A DNA stretch of 64,000 nucleotides from JBFGFX01 sp965232455 (lineage in GTDB: Bacteria > Pseudomonadota > Gammaproteobacteria > Steroidobacterales > Woeseiaceae): assembly GCA_965232455.1 (NCBI GenBank), contig OZ246981.1:1116001-1180000 (forward strand). Reading direction: 5' to 3'. The position numbers and the translations under genes were made by a program. The notes beneath the pieces were generated by a model. The model ran no database searches and was not told where the DNA came from. It was given only the letters and a program-made list of their open reading frames with translations. Below are positions 32,459 through 41,219 of this stretch, piece by piece (position 1 is the first letter of the stretch; each line of letters opens with the position of its first letter).

Positions 32459-35458
32459 ATGGCGACGGTAAGAAGTTCAATGACAAGAATAATCGGGACC
32501 TTGATGGTGCCCGTCTTTGCGGTATCGGTGGCAGGCGCCCAGGATTCCACGGACGCGGGCCTGGAGGAGGATGGGGTGTTGGAGGAAATCACCATCACCG
32601 GTTCACGACTGCGCCGTGACAGCTTCAACGTGTCAACGCCGCTCGTCCAGGTCAACAACGAAGCCATTGTCGATTCGGGCCTGGGATCGTTGTCGGAAAT
32701 CCTGATCGAGGAAGTCCCGTCACTCTATGAATCAACCAGCAACACCAATTCCCAATCGAGCGTATCGCAAACCGGTTTGTCGACGGTCAACCTGCGACGT
32801 CTGGGAAGCGACAGGACTCTGACCCTGATCGACGGCCGGCGCGTCGTCCCGAGCAGCTTTGGGGGTAACGCCGTCAGCCTCAGCACGATTCCGGCCTCGT
32901 TAATCCAGAACGTCGAGATTATTACGGGCGGATCGTCGGCAACGTACGGCTCCGACGCGATAGCCGGCGTCGTCAACATCATCACGGAGAAGGACAAAAC
33001 CGGATTCGGCATTGAAACCCGCGGCGGCGTTACTGCCGAGGGCGGCGGTGAGGAATACACGATAGACGTGGACTTCGGTACGAATTTCGCCGATGACCGT
33101 GGTTACTTCTTTATCGGTGCGACCTACCAGGACGACGAAGGCATTGATCACCGCGACAGGGATCGCGCACGCTTGGAGGCGCGTTACGGGTACGATGACG
33201 AACGCATGTGCAACACCTTTGAGACGGAAAACGGCGACGAGTGTGCACGTGATATCACACCGGCTGACTGGCGCGACCGCAGTGACGGCACACCCGGCGG
33301 CGTGTTTTCCGAAGGAGACGGTAATTTCTGGTACAACGAAAACGGCCTGCAGACCGATTGGGAGGAAGAGCGGGACGGTTACTTCAGCAGAGTTTTCGAC
33401 GTGATAAGAATTCCGAGCGAAACCACCGCCGTCGCCGCCAAGCTGGACTACCAGTTTACCGAAAAGACAAAGGGCTATTTCCAGGTACAGTACAGCCGTG
33501 ACACGTCATTCAACTTCAAGTCTCCAGAGGACGACAGCGAGAGCTCCGACGTCATCATTTTCGACCCGGTGACGGGTGAACCGGGCGAGATACGACCCGG
33601 ACACATCGAACTCGACAATCCGTTTGTTCCCGACGTTATAAGGAACGATCCGGCCGTCATTGCAGAGGGCGAACTCGACTGGGATCGCCGATTTTTTGAG
33701 GTCGGCAACATCACCACTGACAACACTCGCGAGACGATTCGGACCTGGGCCGGTTTGCAGGGCAGCTTTCTCGACGACAATTGGCTGTGGGACGTCTCCG
33801 TCGGTTTTGGTGATTTCCAACAGCGACAGCTTCGTTCCAATGAGCTGAACATCGTTCGTGTACGCCAGGCGCTCGATGCGGAATTCGCCCCGGACGGCGT
33901 CACGATACAATGTGCCGACGCTGCCGCTCGCGCCGAGGGGTGCGTCCCACTGAACCTTTTCGGTATCGGTTCGATAACGCCGGAGATGGCCGACTGGATT
34001 CGCGCGAACCCAACCATCAACAGCAATCAGCAGCAGATCACGGCAATCGGGTACGTCAGCGGCGACCTGTTTGAACTTCCCGCGGGTCCGGTCGCCGTCG
34101 TTCTCGGCGCGGAATATCGCCGCGACAGCCTGGATCTGAACGTAGGCGGTGGACATGAGACCGGCGGGATCACGTTCAATGTGGTTCCGGCGTTCGAGGG
34201 CGACATTGACGTTGCCGAGATATTTGCCGAGGCTGCTTTCCCGATAACGCAGACGTTTTCGGCGGAAGTCGGTCTGCGAGTCGCGGACTACAGCCCGCGC
34301 GGTATCAGCACCGTTTTTAGCCATTCAACGGGGCTGATCTGGGAACCCGTGCAGGGCTACAATTTTCGTGCGAACTTTGCCCGCGCGCAACGGGCCCCGA
34401 CCATCACACAGCTGATATCTCCGCCGCGCGGCGACTTCGACAGTTACGACGATATCTGTGATGGAGCCACGGCAACGTCAACAGACCCTGGCCACGACAA
34501 CTGTCGATTGGACCCGCTGGTCGCCGCCGAAATCGCCGACGCGGGAACGTTCGAGGACGATAACAACAGCTACTCACCGAACGGTGGAAACCCGGATCTT
34601 TTTGAGGAAACGGCCAATACGGTCACCGTGGGTTTCAGCATTGCGCCCGGGTTTCTGGACGGCTTCAGGCTAGCGGTCGACTACTACGACATTACGGTGG
34701 AAGACGCCATAGATTCCGTTGAGAACGTCGATATTCTGGCCCAGTGTTACGATTCGTCAATCACGTTCGGTGATCCCAATCCGTTCTGCGATGCCATTGC
34801 GCGGGACGGCGACGGCCAGATTCGAGAAATCTTGCAGCAGGACTTCAATCTTAACGAGACGAGTACCAGCGGTTTTGACGTTACCCTCGAGTACGTATTC
34901 GATTTGGGCCGGTACGGTGGCCTGGAACTTTCGGGTAACTACACGCGGATAAACGAGCATCAAACGATCTTCCGAGGCAACGATGGCCTGGAAACCGTCA
35001 ACTTCAACAATCAGCTCGATTTTGGCATTTTCGAGGACGTCGCCAGAACCTCACTGACCTGGAGATCCGAAAACTGGCGCGTACGCTGGCGCACGACCTG
35101 GCAGGGTCCGATCATCGATCATCAGGACCGTGTCGATGATTTCCAGGAAGCTCTCGCTGCGAACGCCGAGTTGTGTGCGGCCAACGATCCCGGCTGCGTA
35201 ACGAATCCGGAAAGACCGTCATTCCTGTTCTATCCATCATTCATCAGGCACAATTTGTCGGTGGCTTACGATATGGAACTCGAGAGCGGAACCGATTTAC
35301 GGCTGTCCGCCGGAGCCCGAAATATTTTCAATGAAAGGCCGTTCGTACCGCGCGCCGGCGACAACTTTGAAAACGGCATTGGAAATTTCGACAGTAAGTT
35401 CAATGGTGGCGTGGGGCGCTACTACTATGTGGGCGCCGAGATGCGGTTTGGGAACTAG
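32459..35458 (+). CDS. TonB-dependent outer-membrane receptor
   Basis: The protein is 999 residues from ATG 32459, with AGGGGG eight bases upstream; ATG 32453 is alternative. A signal peptide ending in AGAQD is followed by the TonB-box-like LEEITITGSRLRR. The plug domain contains TVNLRRLGSDRTLTLIDGRR and SSATYGSDAIAGVVNIITE. The beta-barrel ends in the aromatic strand GRYYYVGAEMRFGN. The family imports siderophores, cobalamin, sugars or peptides. The LRRLGSDRT/DGRR type is common among receptors for carbohydrates or oligopeptides. Its likely regulator is upstream and a phosphoesterase fusion is downstream. Confidence 0.94.
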   Translation: MATVRSSMTRIIGTLMVPVFAVSVAGAQDSTDAGLEEDGVLEEITITGSRLRRDSFNVSTPLVQVNNEAIVDSGLGSLSEILIEEVPSLYESTSNTNSQSSVSQTGLSTVNLRRLGSDRTLTLIDGRRVVPSSFGGNAVSLSTIPASLIQNVEIITGGSSATYGSDAIAGVVNIITEKDKTGFGIETRGGVTAEGGGEEYTIDVDFGTNFADDRGYFFIGATYQDDEGIDHRDRDRARLEARYGYDDERMCNTFETENGDECARDITPADWRDRSDGTPGGVFSEGDGNFWYNENGLQTDWEEERDGYFSRVFDVIRIPSETTAVAAKLDYQFTEKTKGYFQVQYSRDTSFNFKSPEDDSESSDVIIFDPVTGEPGEIRPGHIELDNPFVPDVIRNDPAVIAEGELDWDRRFFEVGNITTDNTRETIRTWAGLQGSFLDDNWLWDVSVGFGDFQQRQLRSNELNIVRVRQALDAEFAPDGVTIQCADAAARAEGCVPLNLFGIGSITPEMADWIRANPTINSNQQQITAIGYVSGDLFELPAGPVAVVLGAEYRRDSLDLNVGGGHETGGITFNVVPAFEGDIDVAEIFAEAAFPITQTFSAEVGLRVADYSPRGISTVFSHSTGLIWEPVQGYNFRANFARAQRAPTITQLISPPRGDFDSYDDICDGATATSTDPGHDNCRLDPLVAAEIADAGTFEDDNNSYSPNGGNPDLFEETANTVTVGFSIAPGFLDGFRLAVDYYDITVEDAIDSVENVDILAQCYDSSITFGDPNPFCDAIARDGDGQIREILQQDFNLNETSTSGFDVTLEYVFDLGRYGGLELSGNYTRINEHQTIFRGNDGLETVNFNNQLDFGIFEDVARTSLTWRSENWRVRWRTTWQGPIIDHQDRVDDFQEALAANAELCAANDPGCVTNPERPSFLFYPSFIRHNLSVAYDMELESGTDLRLSAGARNIFNERPFVPRAGDNFENGIGNFDSKFNGGVGRYYYVGAEMRFGN

Positions 35459-35494
35459 TTCCTAGTCGAAACCTGTCCGATCGACCTCAATCAA

Positions 35495-35530
35495 AGGCGC
35501 ATCAGTCCGACCGTTCGGACTGATGCGCCT
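35495..35530. terminator. 16-bp perfect hairpin after the TonB receptor gene
   Basis: AGGCGCATCAGTCCGA (35495-35510) pairs fully with TCGGACTGATGCGCCT (35515-35530) around loop CCGT. It lies 37 bases after the receptor stop. No T-run follows on the + strand, while the - strand reads CCTTTGATT. It may act as an mRNA-stabilising or partial terminator element between receptor and phosphoesterase. Confidence 0.6.
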
Positions 35531-35576
35531 GCCTGCCAGGGGTTGCCGCCGCGAATTCTACGCTCGGCAAGGCGGC

Positions 35577-37514
35577 ATGAATTCAGGGCAACTGGACCAG
35601 ACGGAGGTTCGCGCAACTATTAACATGGAGAGAACTTTGACGACTTGCTATTCAGTCAGCAGGCGGGCTATCAAACTCTTTGGGTTGCTTGCGGTGTCGT
35701 TTCTTGTGTGCCCGTCGATCTCACCGGCGCCGGCAGGCGAATGGCGCTTCAGCGGCGTTCAGCGAATTGTCGCCGTTAGCGACGTTCACGGCGCATACAA
35801 CGCCATGGTTTCGACGTTCCGGAGCGCCGGCGTTATCGATGAGCGCCTTGCCTGGAGCGGGGCCGAGACGCATCTGGTTATCACTGGCGACTTATTGGAT
35901 CGAGGCGCTGAATCACGTCGTGTCGTCGACCTCATAATGCGTCTGGAAGAGGAGGCGACCCGCGCGGGTGGCCGGGTGCACTTGCTACTTGGAAACCATG
36001 AGGTCATGAATCTCATCGGCGACACGCGGTACGTTGCCGATGGCGAATACGCCGCATTTTTAGACGAAGAATCGGCGGAAGACCGCAAGATGTGGTTTCG
36101 ACAATTCCAGCGAGGCCGGAAAAAGCGTCTTGATGAGGATGGTTTCGATGAGGTAGCGGCGAGAAACGATTTCGACGAGAAGGCGCCGCCCGGGTTCTTC
36201 GGGCACAGGGACGCCTTTCGACTGGGCGGCCACTACGCCAACTGGCTGCTCGAAAAACCGCTCTTGATCGTCATAAACGATACGGCGTTTGTCCATGGCG
36301 GACTCCCGTCCTACGTTGTGGAAGAGGGTTTTGACGGTGTCAATCGTGCGCTGAAAACGGACTTGATAGGCTACATGAACGCACTGTCGACGCTGGAGGA
36401 AGCGCGGGTGTTGAGCCCTATCGACCAGTTCCACGCCCACCCGGCGATACTAACGGCAGCGATGAATACCGGAAGCCTGGAGTGGGAGCTCTCGAAGGCG
36501 GCCGAAATCGCCGTCGATTTGAAGAAGTCGCCGTTACACGGTCCGGAAGGACCTCTGTGGTATCGAGGTAACGCGGTGTGCAGTGAACTGATCGAAGGGG
36601 ATTTGCTGGATGCCGCATTGGCTAAAGTAGAGGCAACGCGTGTGGTAATCGGTCATACGACGACCGAAACGCGTCACGTTCAGCAACGGCTGAGCGGCCG
36701 TGTCATCGAGATCAACACCGGCATGCTGAAATCGAGCTATCGCGGCAGCGGCTATGCGCTCATTATCGAAGACGGAGCATTGTCGGTCGTCAGCGAGTAT
36801 GGCGAGGCGGATCTGTCACCGGTTTCTCCGCCGCGCCGTGTCGGCGACAGACCCGGTGCGCTCGACGACGCCGCGCTGGAAAGAGTCTTGGCCGATGGCG
36901 CTGTTCTGGATTCGATATCGATCTCGGCGGAGCGACAACTGCTGCGCATCAAGACGGGCGATGGAACGGTGCTCGCCTACTTTGACACATTGCCGGCGGA
37001 ACGAGGGTTTGCGCCCGAGCTTGCGGCGTACCGGCTCGATCGCATGTTGGGACTCGACATGATTCCGGTGACTGTACGTCGGGAAGTCTTCGGCCGGCAC
37101 GGCACGCTGCAGCTGGCTTCGGTGGACGCGCTTACCGAACTCGATCGAGTGGCGGAACAAAATCGGCGTCGCGGGCGCTGTCCGATCGACAGGCAGCTGA
37201 GCGCAATGTACACGTTCGACGCGCTTATCAACAACCCCGCGCGAACGCCGCAAACCATGCTTTACGCCGATGATGATTGGCAGCTCATGTTGGTTGATCA
37301 CAGAGAGTCGTTCGGCGCCGCCAATGGTCCGGGTATGGAACTAGCGAGCGCCGGCCCTAAAGTCGGCGATACATGGAGAAAAAAGCTGGCCGAAATGGAC
37401 GACCATGTATTACGCGATAGCCTCCATGACGTTCTGAGAGGCCATCAGCTGACTGCGCTTGCGGAACGCCGTGATATCCTCATCGGCGAAAAGGGCCGCT
37501 ACCCAGGGCGATGA
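35577..37514 (+). CDS. Exported metallophosphoesterase fused to a degenerate kinase-like domain
   Basis: The start is ATG 35577 with AAGG upstream; ATG 35625 gives a shorter n-region before the signal peptide. The first domain is a calcineurin-like phosphoesterase with all metal motifs: SDVHGAYN, GDLLDRG, GNHE, VHGGLP and GHTTTE. The C-terminal about 230 residues resemble the HipA/FAM20-type kinase fold: AAYRLDRMLGLDMIPVTV, then MYTFDALINN and WQLMLVDHRESFG. The expected catalytic D-R-N-x-G-N is replaced by ART-PQT, and the ATP-binding lysine region reads VLAYFD. The second domain therefore looks like a pseudokinase. It follows the TonB receptor. Confidence 0.8.
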   Translation: MNSGQLDQTEVRATINMERTLTTCYSVSRRAIKLFGLLAVSFLVCPSISPAPAGEWRFSGVQRIVAVSDVHGAYNAMVSTFRSAGVIDERLAWSGAETHLVITGDLLDRGAESRRVVDLIMRLEEEATRAGGRVHLLLGNHEVMNLIGDTRYVADGEYAAFLDEESAEDRKMWFRQFQRGRKKRLDEDGFDEVAARNDFDEKAPPGFFGHRDAFRLGGHYANWLLEKPLLIVINDTAFVHGGLPSYVVEEGFDGVNRALKTDLIGYMNALSTLEEARVLSPIDQFHAHPAILTAAMNTGSLEWELSKAAEIAVDLKKSPLHGPEGPLWYRGNAVCSELIEGDLLDAALAKVEATRVVIGHTTTETRHVQQRLSGRVIEINTGMLKSSYRGSGYALIIEDGALSVVSEYGEADLSPVSPPRRVGDRPGALDDAALERVLADGAVLDSISISAERQLLRIKTGDGTVLAYFDTLPAERGFAPELAAYRLDRMLGLDMIPVTVRREVFGRHGTLQLASVDALTELDRVAEQNRRRGRCPIDRQLSAMYTFDALINNPARTPQTMLYADDDWQLMLVDHRESFGAANGPGMELASAGPKVGDTWRKKLAEMDDHVLRDSLHDVLRGHQLTALAERRDILIGEKGRYPGR

Positions 37515-37526
37515 TCTCACCGGACC

Positions 37527-38651
37527 CTACTGGGGCCGGTAGCGAAAACCGTGCCCCCGAACCGTCTCGATGGCAGCCGAATAGCGGCCAAACTTGCGCC
37601 GCAGCGTACGGATGACCGCGTCGACCTTGTTGGATCCCGCAACCGGGGACAGCCACACGTGTTCGAGTAATTCGTCACGGGTAACGACCTGATCTGCCGA
37701 ATCGACGAGATATTGAACGACGCCGTACTCCAGCGGCGTCAGCGGAGTCGCGCCGTCCGGCGATATCAACTGGCGGTTTTTCGCGTCGAGACGGCATTCG
37801 CCGGTAAAATCGACGGCATTGTCCGCCGCACCCGCGCCTATCGGGCGGTTCAGCAGGAACGTCATGACGGCCTCGAGAACGTCCGTGCTTCCGAACCAGG
37901 GCGGGTGCGCGTTTCCCTGTAATACGACAGACGGCGTGCCCGGAACAGCGGCGGCGAGACGCCTGCCGGCCGCACAGGGAATCGCACGATCGCCGCTGCG
38001 ATGAATCATGATCATGTCCGTCGACAATTCGTCTATCGCGTCCGTGGCGTCCATCGCATAGGTCAGCTCCAGCAGCTCGGCCGCCTTCTCCGCCCCGGCG
38101 GAGTAGCGCTGCAGTTTGCTCAGCTGATCGAACTCGGCCCGCGTCTGATCGGGAATAAAGATGTCGGCAAGCGCCCGCGATCCCATGCCCCAATGGGTCC
38201 GAACCATGTCGAGCATCAGTTTCTGAACGTCCGCGGTGGCAATGTCCTGCCCGTCCAAAAAACCGCCGTAGCAGCATAGTTTCGTCACCCGTTCCGGGTG
38301 CGCCGCGGCGTACCTGACCGCAATGGGCACGCCACAGGAAAAAGCCAGGAACGAGATCGGTTGTCCGTCCGCAACTTCGTCAACCAAACCTTCGAGCAAG
38401 GCGACCTCGGAATCCAGCGTGCGTGGCGAACCGTCCCGGTCGCTCAGCCCGACGCCGGGACGATCATAGAGCAGGACCCGGAAGCTCCGGCCCAGCGTTG
38501 AAAAAAATCGACTGAAAACAGGAGATTCCCAGTCCTTTTCGACGTGGCTCACCCACCAGCAGGGGCACACCAGCATTGGCCCCTCTCCGAAGACGGCGTA
38601 GGCAACCTTGCCGCCGTCCCGGTCGTTGAAATAACGGATTGTTCGATTCAT
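37527..38651 (-). CDS. Alpha/beta hydrolase with C-terminal winged-helix DNA-binding domain
   Basis: The protein is about 374 residues from ATG 38651; ATG 38669 adds six. The N-terminal about 265 residues form an alpha/beta hydrolase: RVLLYDRPGVGLSDRDG, nucleophile Ser in LAFSCGVPIAV, acid Asp in RSGDRAIP and His in GNAHPPWFG, so the triad appears intact. The C-terminal about 95 residues are an OmpR-type winged helix: TPLEYGVVQYLVDSADQVV, RDELLEHVW, VDAVIRTLRRKFG and VRGHGFRYRP. It may be a ligand-sensing regulator using the hydrolase fold, or a working enzyme. It is divergent from the next operon by 98 bases. Confidence 0.85.
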   Translation of the reverse strand: MNRTIRYFNDRDGGKVAYAVFGEGPMLVCPCWWVSHVEKDWESPVFSRFFSTLGRSFRVLLYDRPGVGLSDRDGSPRTLDSEVALLEGLVDEVADGQPISFLAFSCGVPIAVRYAAAHPERVTKLCCYGGFLDGQDIATADVQKLMLDMVRTHWGMGSRALADIFIPDQTRAEFDQLSKLQRYSAGAEKAAELLELTYAMDATDAIDELSTDMIMIHRSGDRAIPCAAGRRLAAAVPGTPSVVLQGNAHPPWFGSTDVLEAVMTFLLNRPIGAGAADNAVDFTGECRLDAKNRQLISPDGATPLTPLEYGVVQYLVDSADQVVTRDELLEHVWLSPVAGSNKVDAVIRTLRRKFGRYSAAIETVRGHGFRYRPQ

Positions 38652-38749
38652 CCGACAATTTTCATGCAAATCTCATTGAATTCTCAAGCAACGGGCACGT
38701 TTGCGCCGTATTGTCACCCCGATCTGGATTTGACATCGATCGGGTGAAA

Positions 38750-39661
38750 ATGACTACAGAGCAAACAACGAACCGCGCGCCGGCGGAGGCCGACGTCGCG
38801 CAAATCGTCACCGACGACGGTGTGCCGCTTGCCGCCAGGATATTCGAGCCGCCGGGGACCGCCAGGACGACGGCATTGATCACCGGCGGCGTCGGCGTGC
38901 CGCAGCGTATGTACCGGCAGCTCGCCGAGTGGCTGTCGTCCCGGGGCATACGCTGCGTAACGTTCGACTACCGCGGCTTCGGGGACTCCCGGCACTCGCT
39001 GGCCGGCCGCGAAACGGCGTCGTTATCCGCTTGGGCGGAACGCGACGCGGTTGCGGTGTTCGAGTATGCCGAGCGCAGCTGGACGGAACCGGTGGTCCTG
39101 CTTGCTCACAGTTTCGGCGGCCAATTGCTTGCCATTGCGGAGCCGCTGCGACGGGCGGCGGCGGCCGTGCTCATCGCGTCGCAATGCGGGTCCCCACGCT
39201 ACTGGGACGGGATTCAGCGCCTGAAAATGTTCGCCATCTGGTACGCGGTATTGCCGCTTGTCGCCAGGTTCTACAAAACCACGCCGAAATGGCTGGGATT
39301 TCGTATTCCCCGCGGGGTCGCCCGGGAGTGGGCCCGTTGGGGGAGGTGTCCCGACTGGCTGTTTTCGCCGTATCCGGATGCCGAACGGAGGCTTGCGTCG
39401 TTCCCGAGTCCGCTGTTGCTGTACTCCGTTGCGGACGACGACCTTGCTCCGCCGCGCGCGGTGGCGGCGTTCATCAAGCGGTTCAATCCGAAGCTCGTCA
39501 AACACAGACGGCTGGAGCCGTATGCGTTCGGGATCGACGGCATCGGGCACTACGGCGTCTTCGAGAACGGACTCGTGCAGCCCGTCTGGGACGAGATTTG
39601 CGCCTTTCTCACGCGTCGGACGGGTGCCACGCCGCTCAAGCTTGCCGGTGAGTTGGTGTAA
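38750..39661 (+). CDS. Alpha/beta hydrolase (serine hydrolase)
   Basis: The 303-residue protein begins at ATG 38750 with GGGTGA upstream; an earlier in-frame ATG lies in the divergent promoter region. Oxyanion region TTALITGGVGVPQRMYRQLAEWL is followed by FDYRGFGDSR. The nucleophile elbow is LLAHSFGGQ. The acid Asp is in YSVADDDLAPP and the His in GIGHYGVF. Such proteins hydrolyse esters or thioesters; the substrate is not evident. The gene is 3 bases from the methyltransferase gene and forms an operon with it and the SGNH hydrolase. The upstream hydrolase-winged-helix gene is a candidate regulator. Confidence 0.85.
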   Translation: MTTEQTTNRAPAEADVAQIVTDDGVPLAARIFEPPGTARTTALITGGVGVPQRMYRQLAEWLSSRGIRCVTFDYRGFGDSRHSLAGRETASLSAWAERDAVAVFEYAERSWTEPVVLLAHSFGGQLLAIAEPLRRAAAAVLIASQCGSPRYWDGIQRLKMFAIWYAVLPLVARFYKTTPKWLGFRIPRGVAREWARWGRCPDWLFSPYPDAERRLASFPSPLLLYSVADDDLAPPRAVAAFIKRFNPKLVKHRRLEPYAFGIDGIGHYGVFENGLVQPVWDEICAFLTRRTGATPLKLAGELV

Positions 39662-39664
39662 GCC

Positions 39665-40321
39665 ATGTGCGCGCGACATCAAATACTGCACGGAGCCGAC
39701 GCAAATCCGGTGCGCGGGCGTTTGAACGCGTGGTTTTTCGACGCCTTCGATGCCTATATCAACCGCCGACTTGCCGAGCGCAAACGAAAATTGTTCCGGG
39801 AATTGCCGGACAATATCGTGGAAATCGGGGCCGGTGTCGGCGCTAATTTCGCCTATTATCCGGCCGGCGCGAACGTTACCGCCGTCGAACCCAACGTGCA
39901 CATGCACAAGAGTTTGCGAAGACGCGCGAACGAGTTTGGCGTTCGTCTGGATCTGATGGAGAGCGGCGCGGAGTCAATGCCGTTGTGGGACGAATGTGCG
40001 GACGCGGTAGTCGCCACGTTGGTGCTTTGTACCGTCGAAGACCCCGAACGCGTGATCGGGGAGGTGCGGCGGGTTCTCAAGCCGGGCGGCCGATTCCTGT
40101 TCCTCGAACACGTCGTGGCGCCGCACGGCCACTGGCGCCACCGGCTGCAGCGCGTCGTGCACCGGCCGTGGCGGTATGCGTTCGAGGGCTGTAATACGAA
40201 CCGGGATACCGCAAGCCACCTGAAAAACGCCGGGTTCAGAGAGCTGGCGATCGAACGGTACGTGATGGCCGGGCCGTTTCTTCCGGTGAATTCTCAGATT
40301 GCCGGCGTCGCCGTCAAATGA
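39665..40321 (+). CDS. Class I SAM-dependent methyltransferase
   Basis: The 218-residue protein has motif I VEIGAGVGANFAYYPAG, motif II acidic VTAVEPNVHMH and the motif III-IV core DAVVATLVLCTVEDPERV with RVLKPGGRFLFLEHV. It resembles the METTL7/UbiE-like type that methylates lipids, quinones or small alkyl substrates. It starts at ATG 39665, three bases after the hydrolase stop, and its TGA overlaps the next start in ATGA. Tight coupling in a three-gene operon suggests a shared small-molecule pathway. Confidence 0.88.
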   Translation: MCARHQILHGADANPVRGRLNAWFFDAFDAYINRRLAERKRKLFRELPDNIVEIGAGVGANFAYYPAGANVTAVEPNVHMHKSLRRRANEFGVRLDLMESGAESMPLWDECADAVVATLVLCTVEDPERVIGEVRRVLKPGGRFLFLEHVVAPHGHWRHRLQRVVHRPWRYAFEGCNTNRDTASHLKNAGFRELAIERYVMAGPFLPVNSQIAGVAVK

Positions 40322-41115
40322 CGCCGCAAGACCGAGCAATCGTTCCCCGCGGCCGGTTCGTCAAGCCGATGACGTCGCGCCGCCTACTGAAATGGCTTGG
40401 CGGCTTGCTCGTCCTGACGATCGCGACTGCGGTCTGCGGTGTTGGCTATGTTCTGTGGTCTGAACTCCGGAAAATGCAAAGTGAGGACCCGCTGGTATGG
40501 GAGTCGGTGATCCAGGCGTTCGAGGCCGAACAGGCGAATAGTCCCGAGCCGGAAAACGCCGTCGTGTTTGTCGGCAGCTCGAGTATCCGATTCTGGCGGA
40601 GCCTGGAGGAGGACATGCAGCCTCTGTCCGTCATCCAACGCGGATTTGGCGGCGCCAAGCTGGCGGACGTTGTGTTTTACGCAGACCGTTTGATTACGGT
40701 TCACGAGCCGAGCGCGGTCGTCGTTTTTGCGGGCACCAACGACATAAGCGAGGAGGCGCCGAAGACGCCCGAGAGCCTGCTGGCTTCTTACCGGCATCTG
40801 GTGACGAGCGTTCGTAAAGAACTTCCGGGCACGCCAATCTACTACCTGGCAATCACTCCTTCGCCGGCGCGCCAGGCGGTCTGGCCGATTGCAAGGCGGA
40901 CAAACCGGTTGATCGAGGAATTCTCGCGGGAAGACGAGTCGCTGCGGTTCATTGCGACGTCATCTGAGTTCCTGGATGACCACGGTTTACCCGACGACGC
41001 GTATTTTTGGTACGACGGCCTTCACCTCAACCAACGAGGATATCGTCTTTGGGCCCATATAATCCGCACGCGACTGCTGGCCGACCTCGAGGGGGCGTTT
41101 ATTGAGCGGCCGTAA
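40318..41115 (+). CDS. Membrane-anchored SGNH/GDSL hydrolase
   Basis: The protein is 265 residues. An N-terminal membrane helix (about 26-47, LLVLTIATAVCGVGYVL) tethers a periplasmic GDSL-type esterase or lipase. Block I has the nucleophile in VFVGSSSIRFW, block II has GFGGAKLAD, block III has FAGTNDIS, and block V has DGLHLNQRGY with the catalytic Asp and His. All four catalytic blocks are present. It overlaps the methyltransferase gene by four bases. It could deacylate or deacetylate an envelope glycan or lipid. Confidence 0.88.
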   Translation: MTPQDRAIVPRGRFVKPMTSRRLLKWLGGLLVLTIATAVCGVGYVLWSELRKMQSEDPLVWESVIQAFEAEQANSPEPENAVVFVGSSSIRFWRSLEEDMQPLSVIQRGFGGAKLADVVFYADRLITVHEPSAVVVFAGTNDISEEAPKTPESLLASYRHLVTSVRKELPGTPIYYLAITPSPARQAVWPIARRTNRLIEEFSREDESLRFIATSSEFLDDHGLPDDAYFWYDGLHLNQRGYRLWAHIIRTRLLADLEGAFIERP

Positions 41116-41136
41116 AAACTTATATGGGACTTAATC

Positions 41137-41152
41137 CTTAAAGATCTTAAAG
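41137..41152. promoter_or_regulatory. Tandem CTTAAAG direct repeat before the HDOD gene
   Basis: CTTAAAG occurs at 41137-41143 and 41146-41152, separated by AT, about 70 bases before the HDOD start. The patch is AT-rich compared with its surroundings and may be a promoter or binding site. No standard -35/-10 pair is clear. Confidence 0.25.
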
Positions 41153-41219
41153 TTTGTGCCGAAACACCCCTTGCAAGCAAGAGCGGCCAGAAGTGGTCAA
41201 CTCGTAACGGGAGTGTTTT

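Noticed and set aside
35523..35576. Earlier ATG start for the phosphoesterase
   Set aside because: It lies within the right arm of the 16-bp hairpin and lacks an SD.
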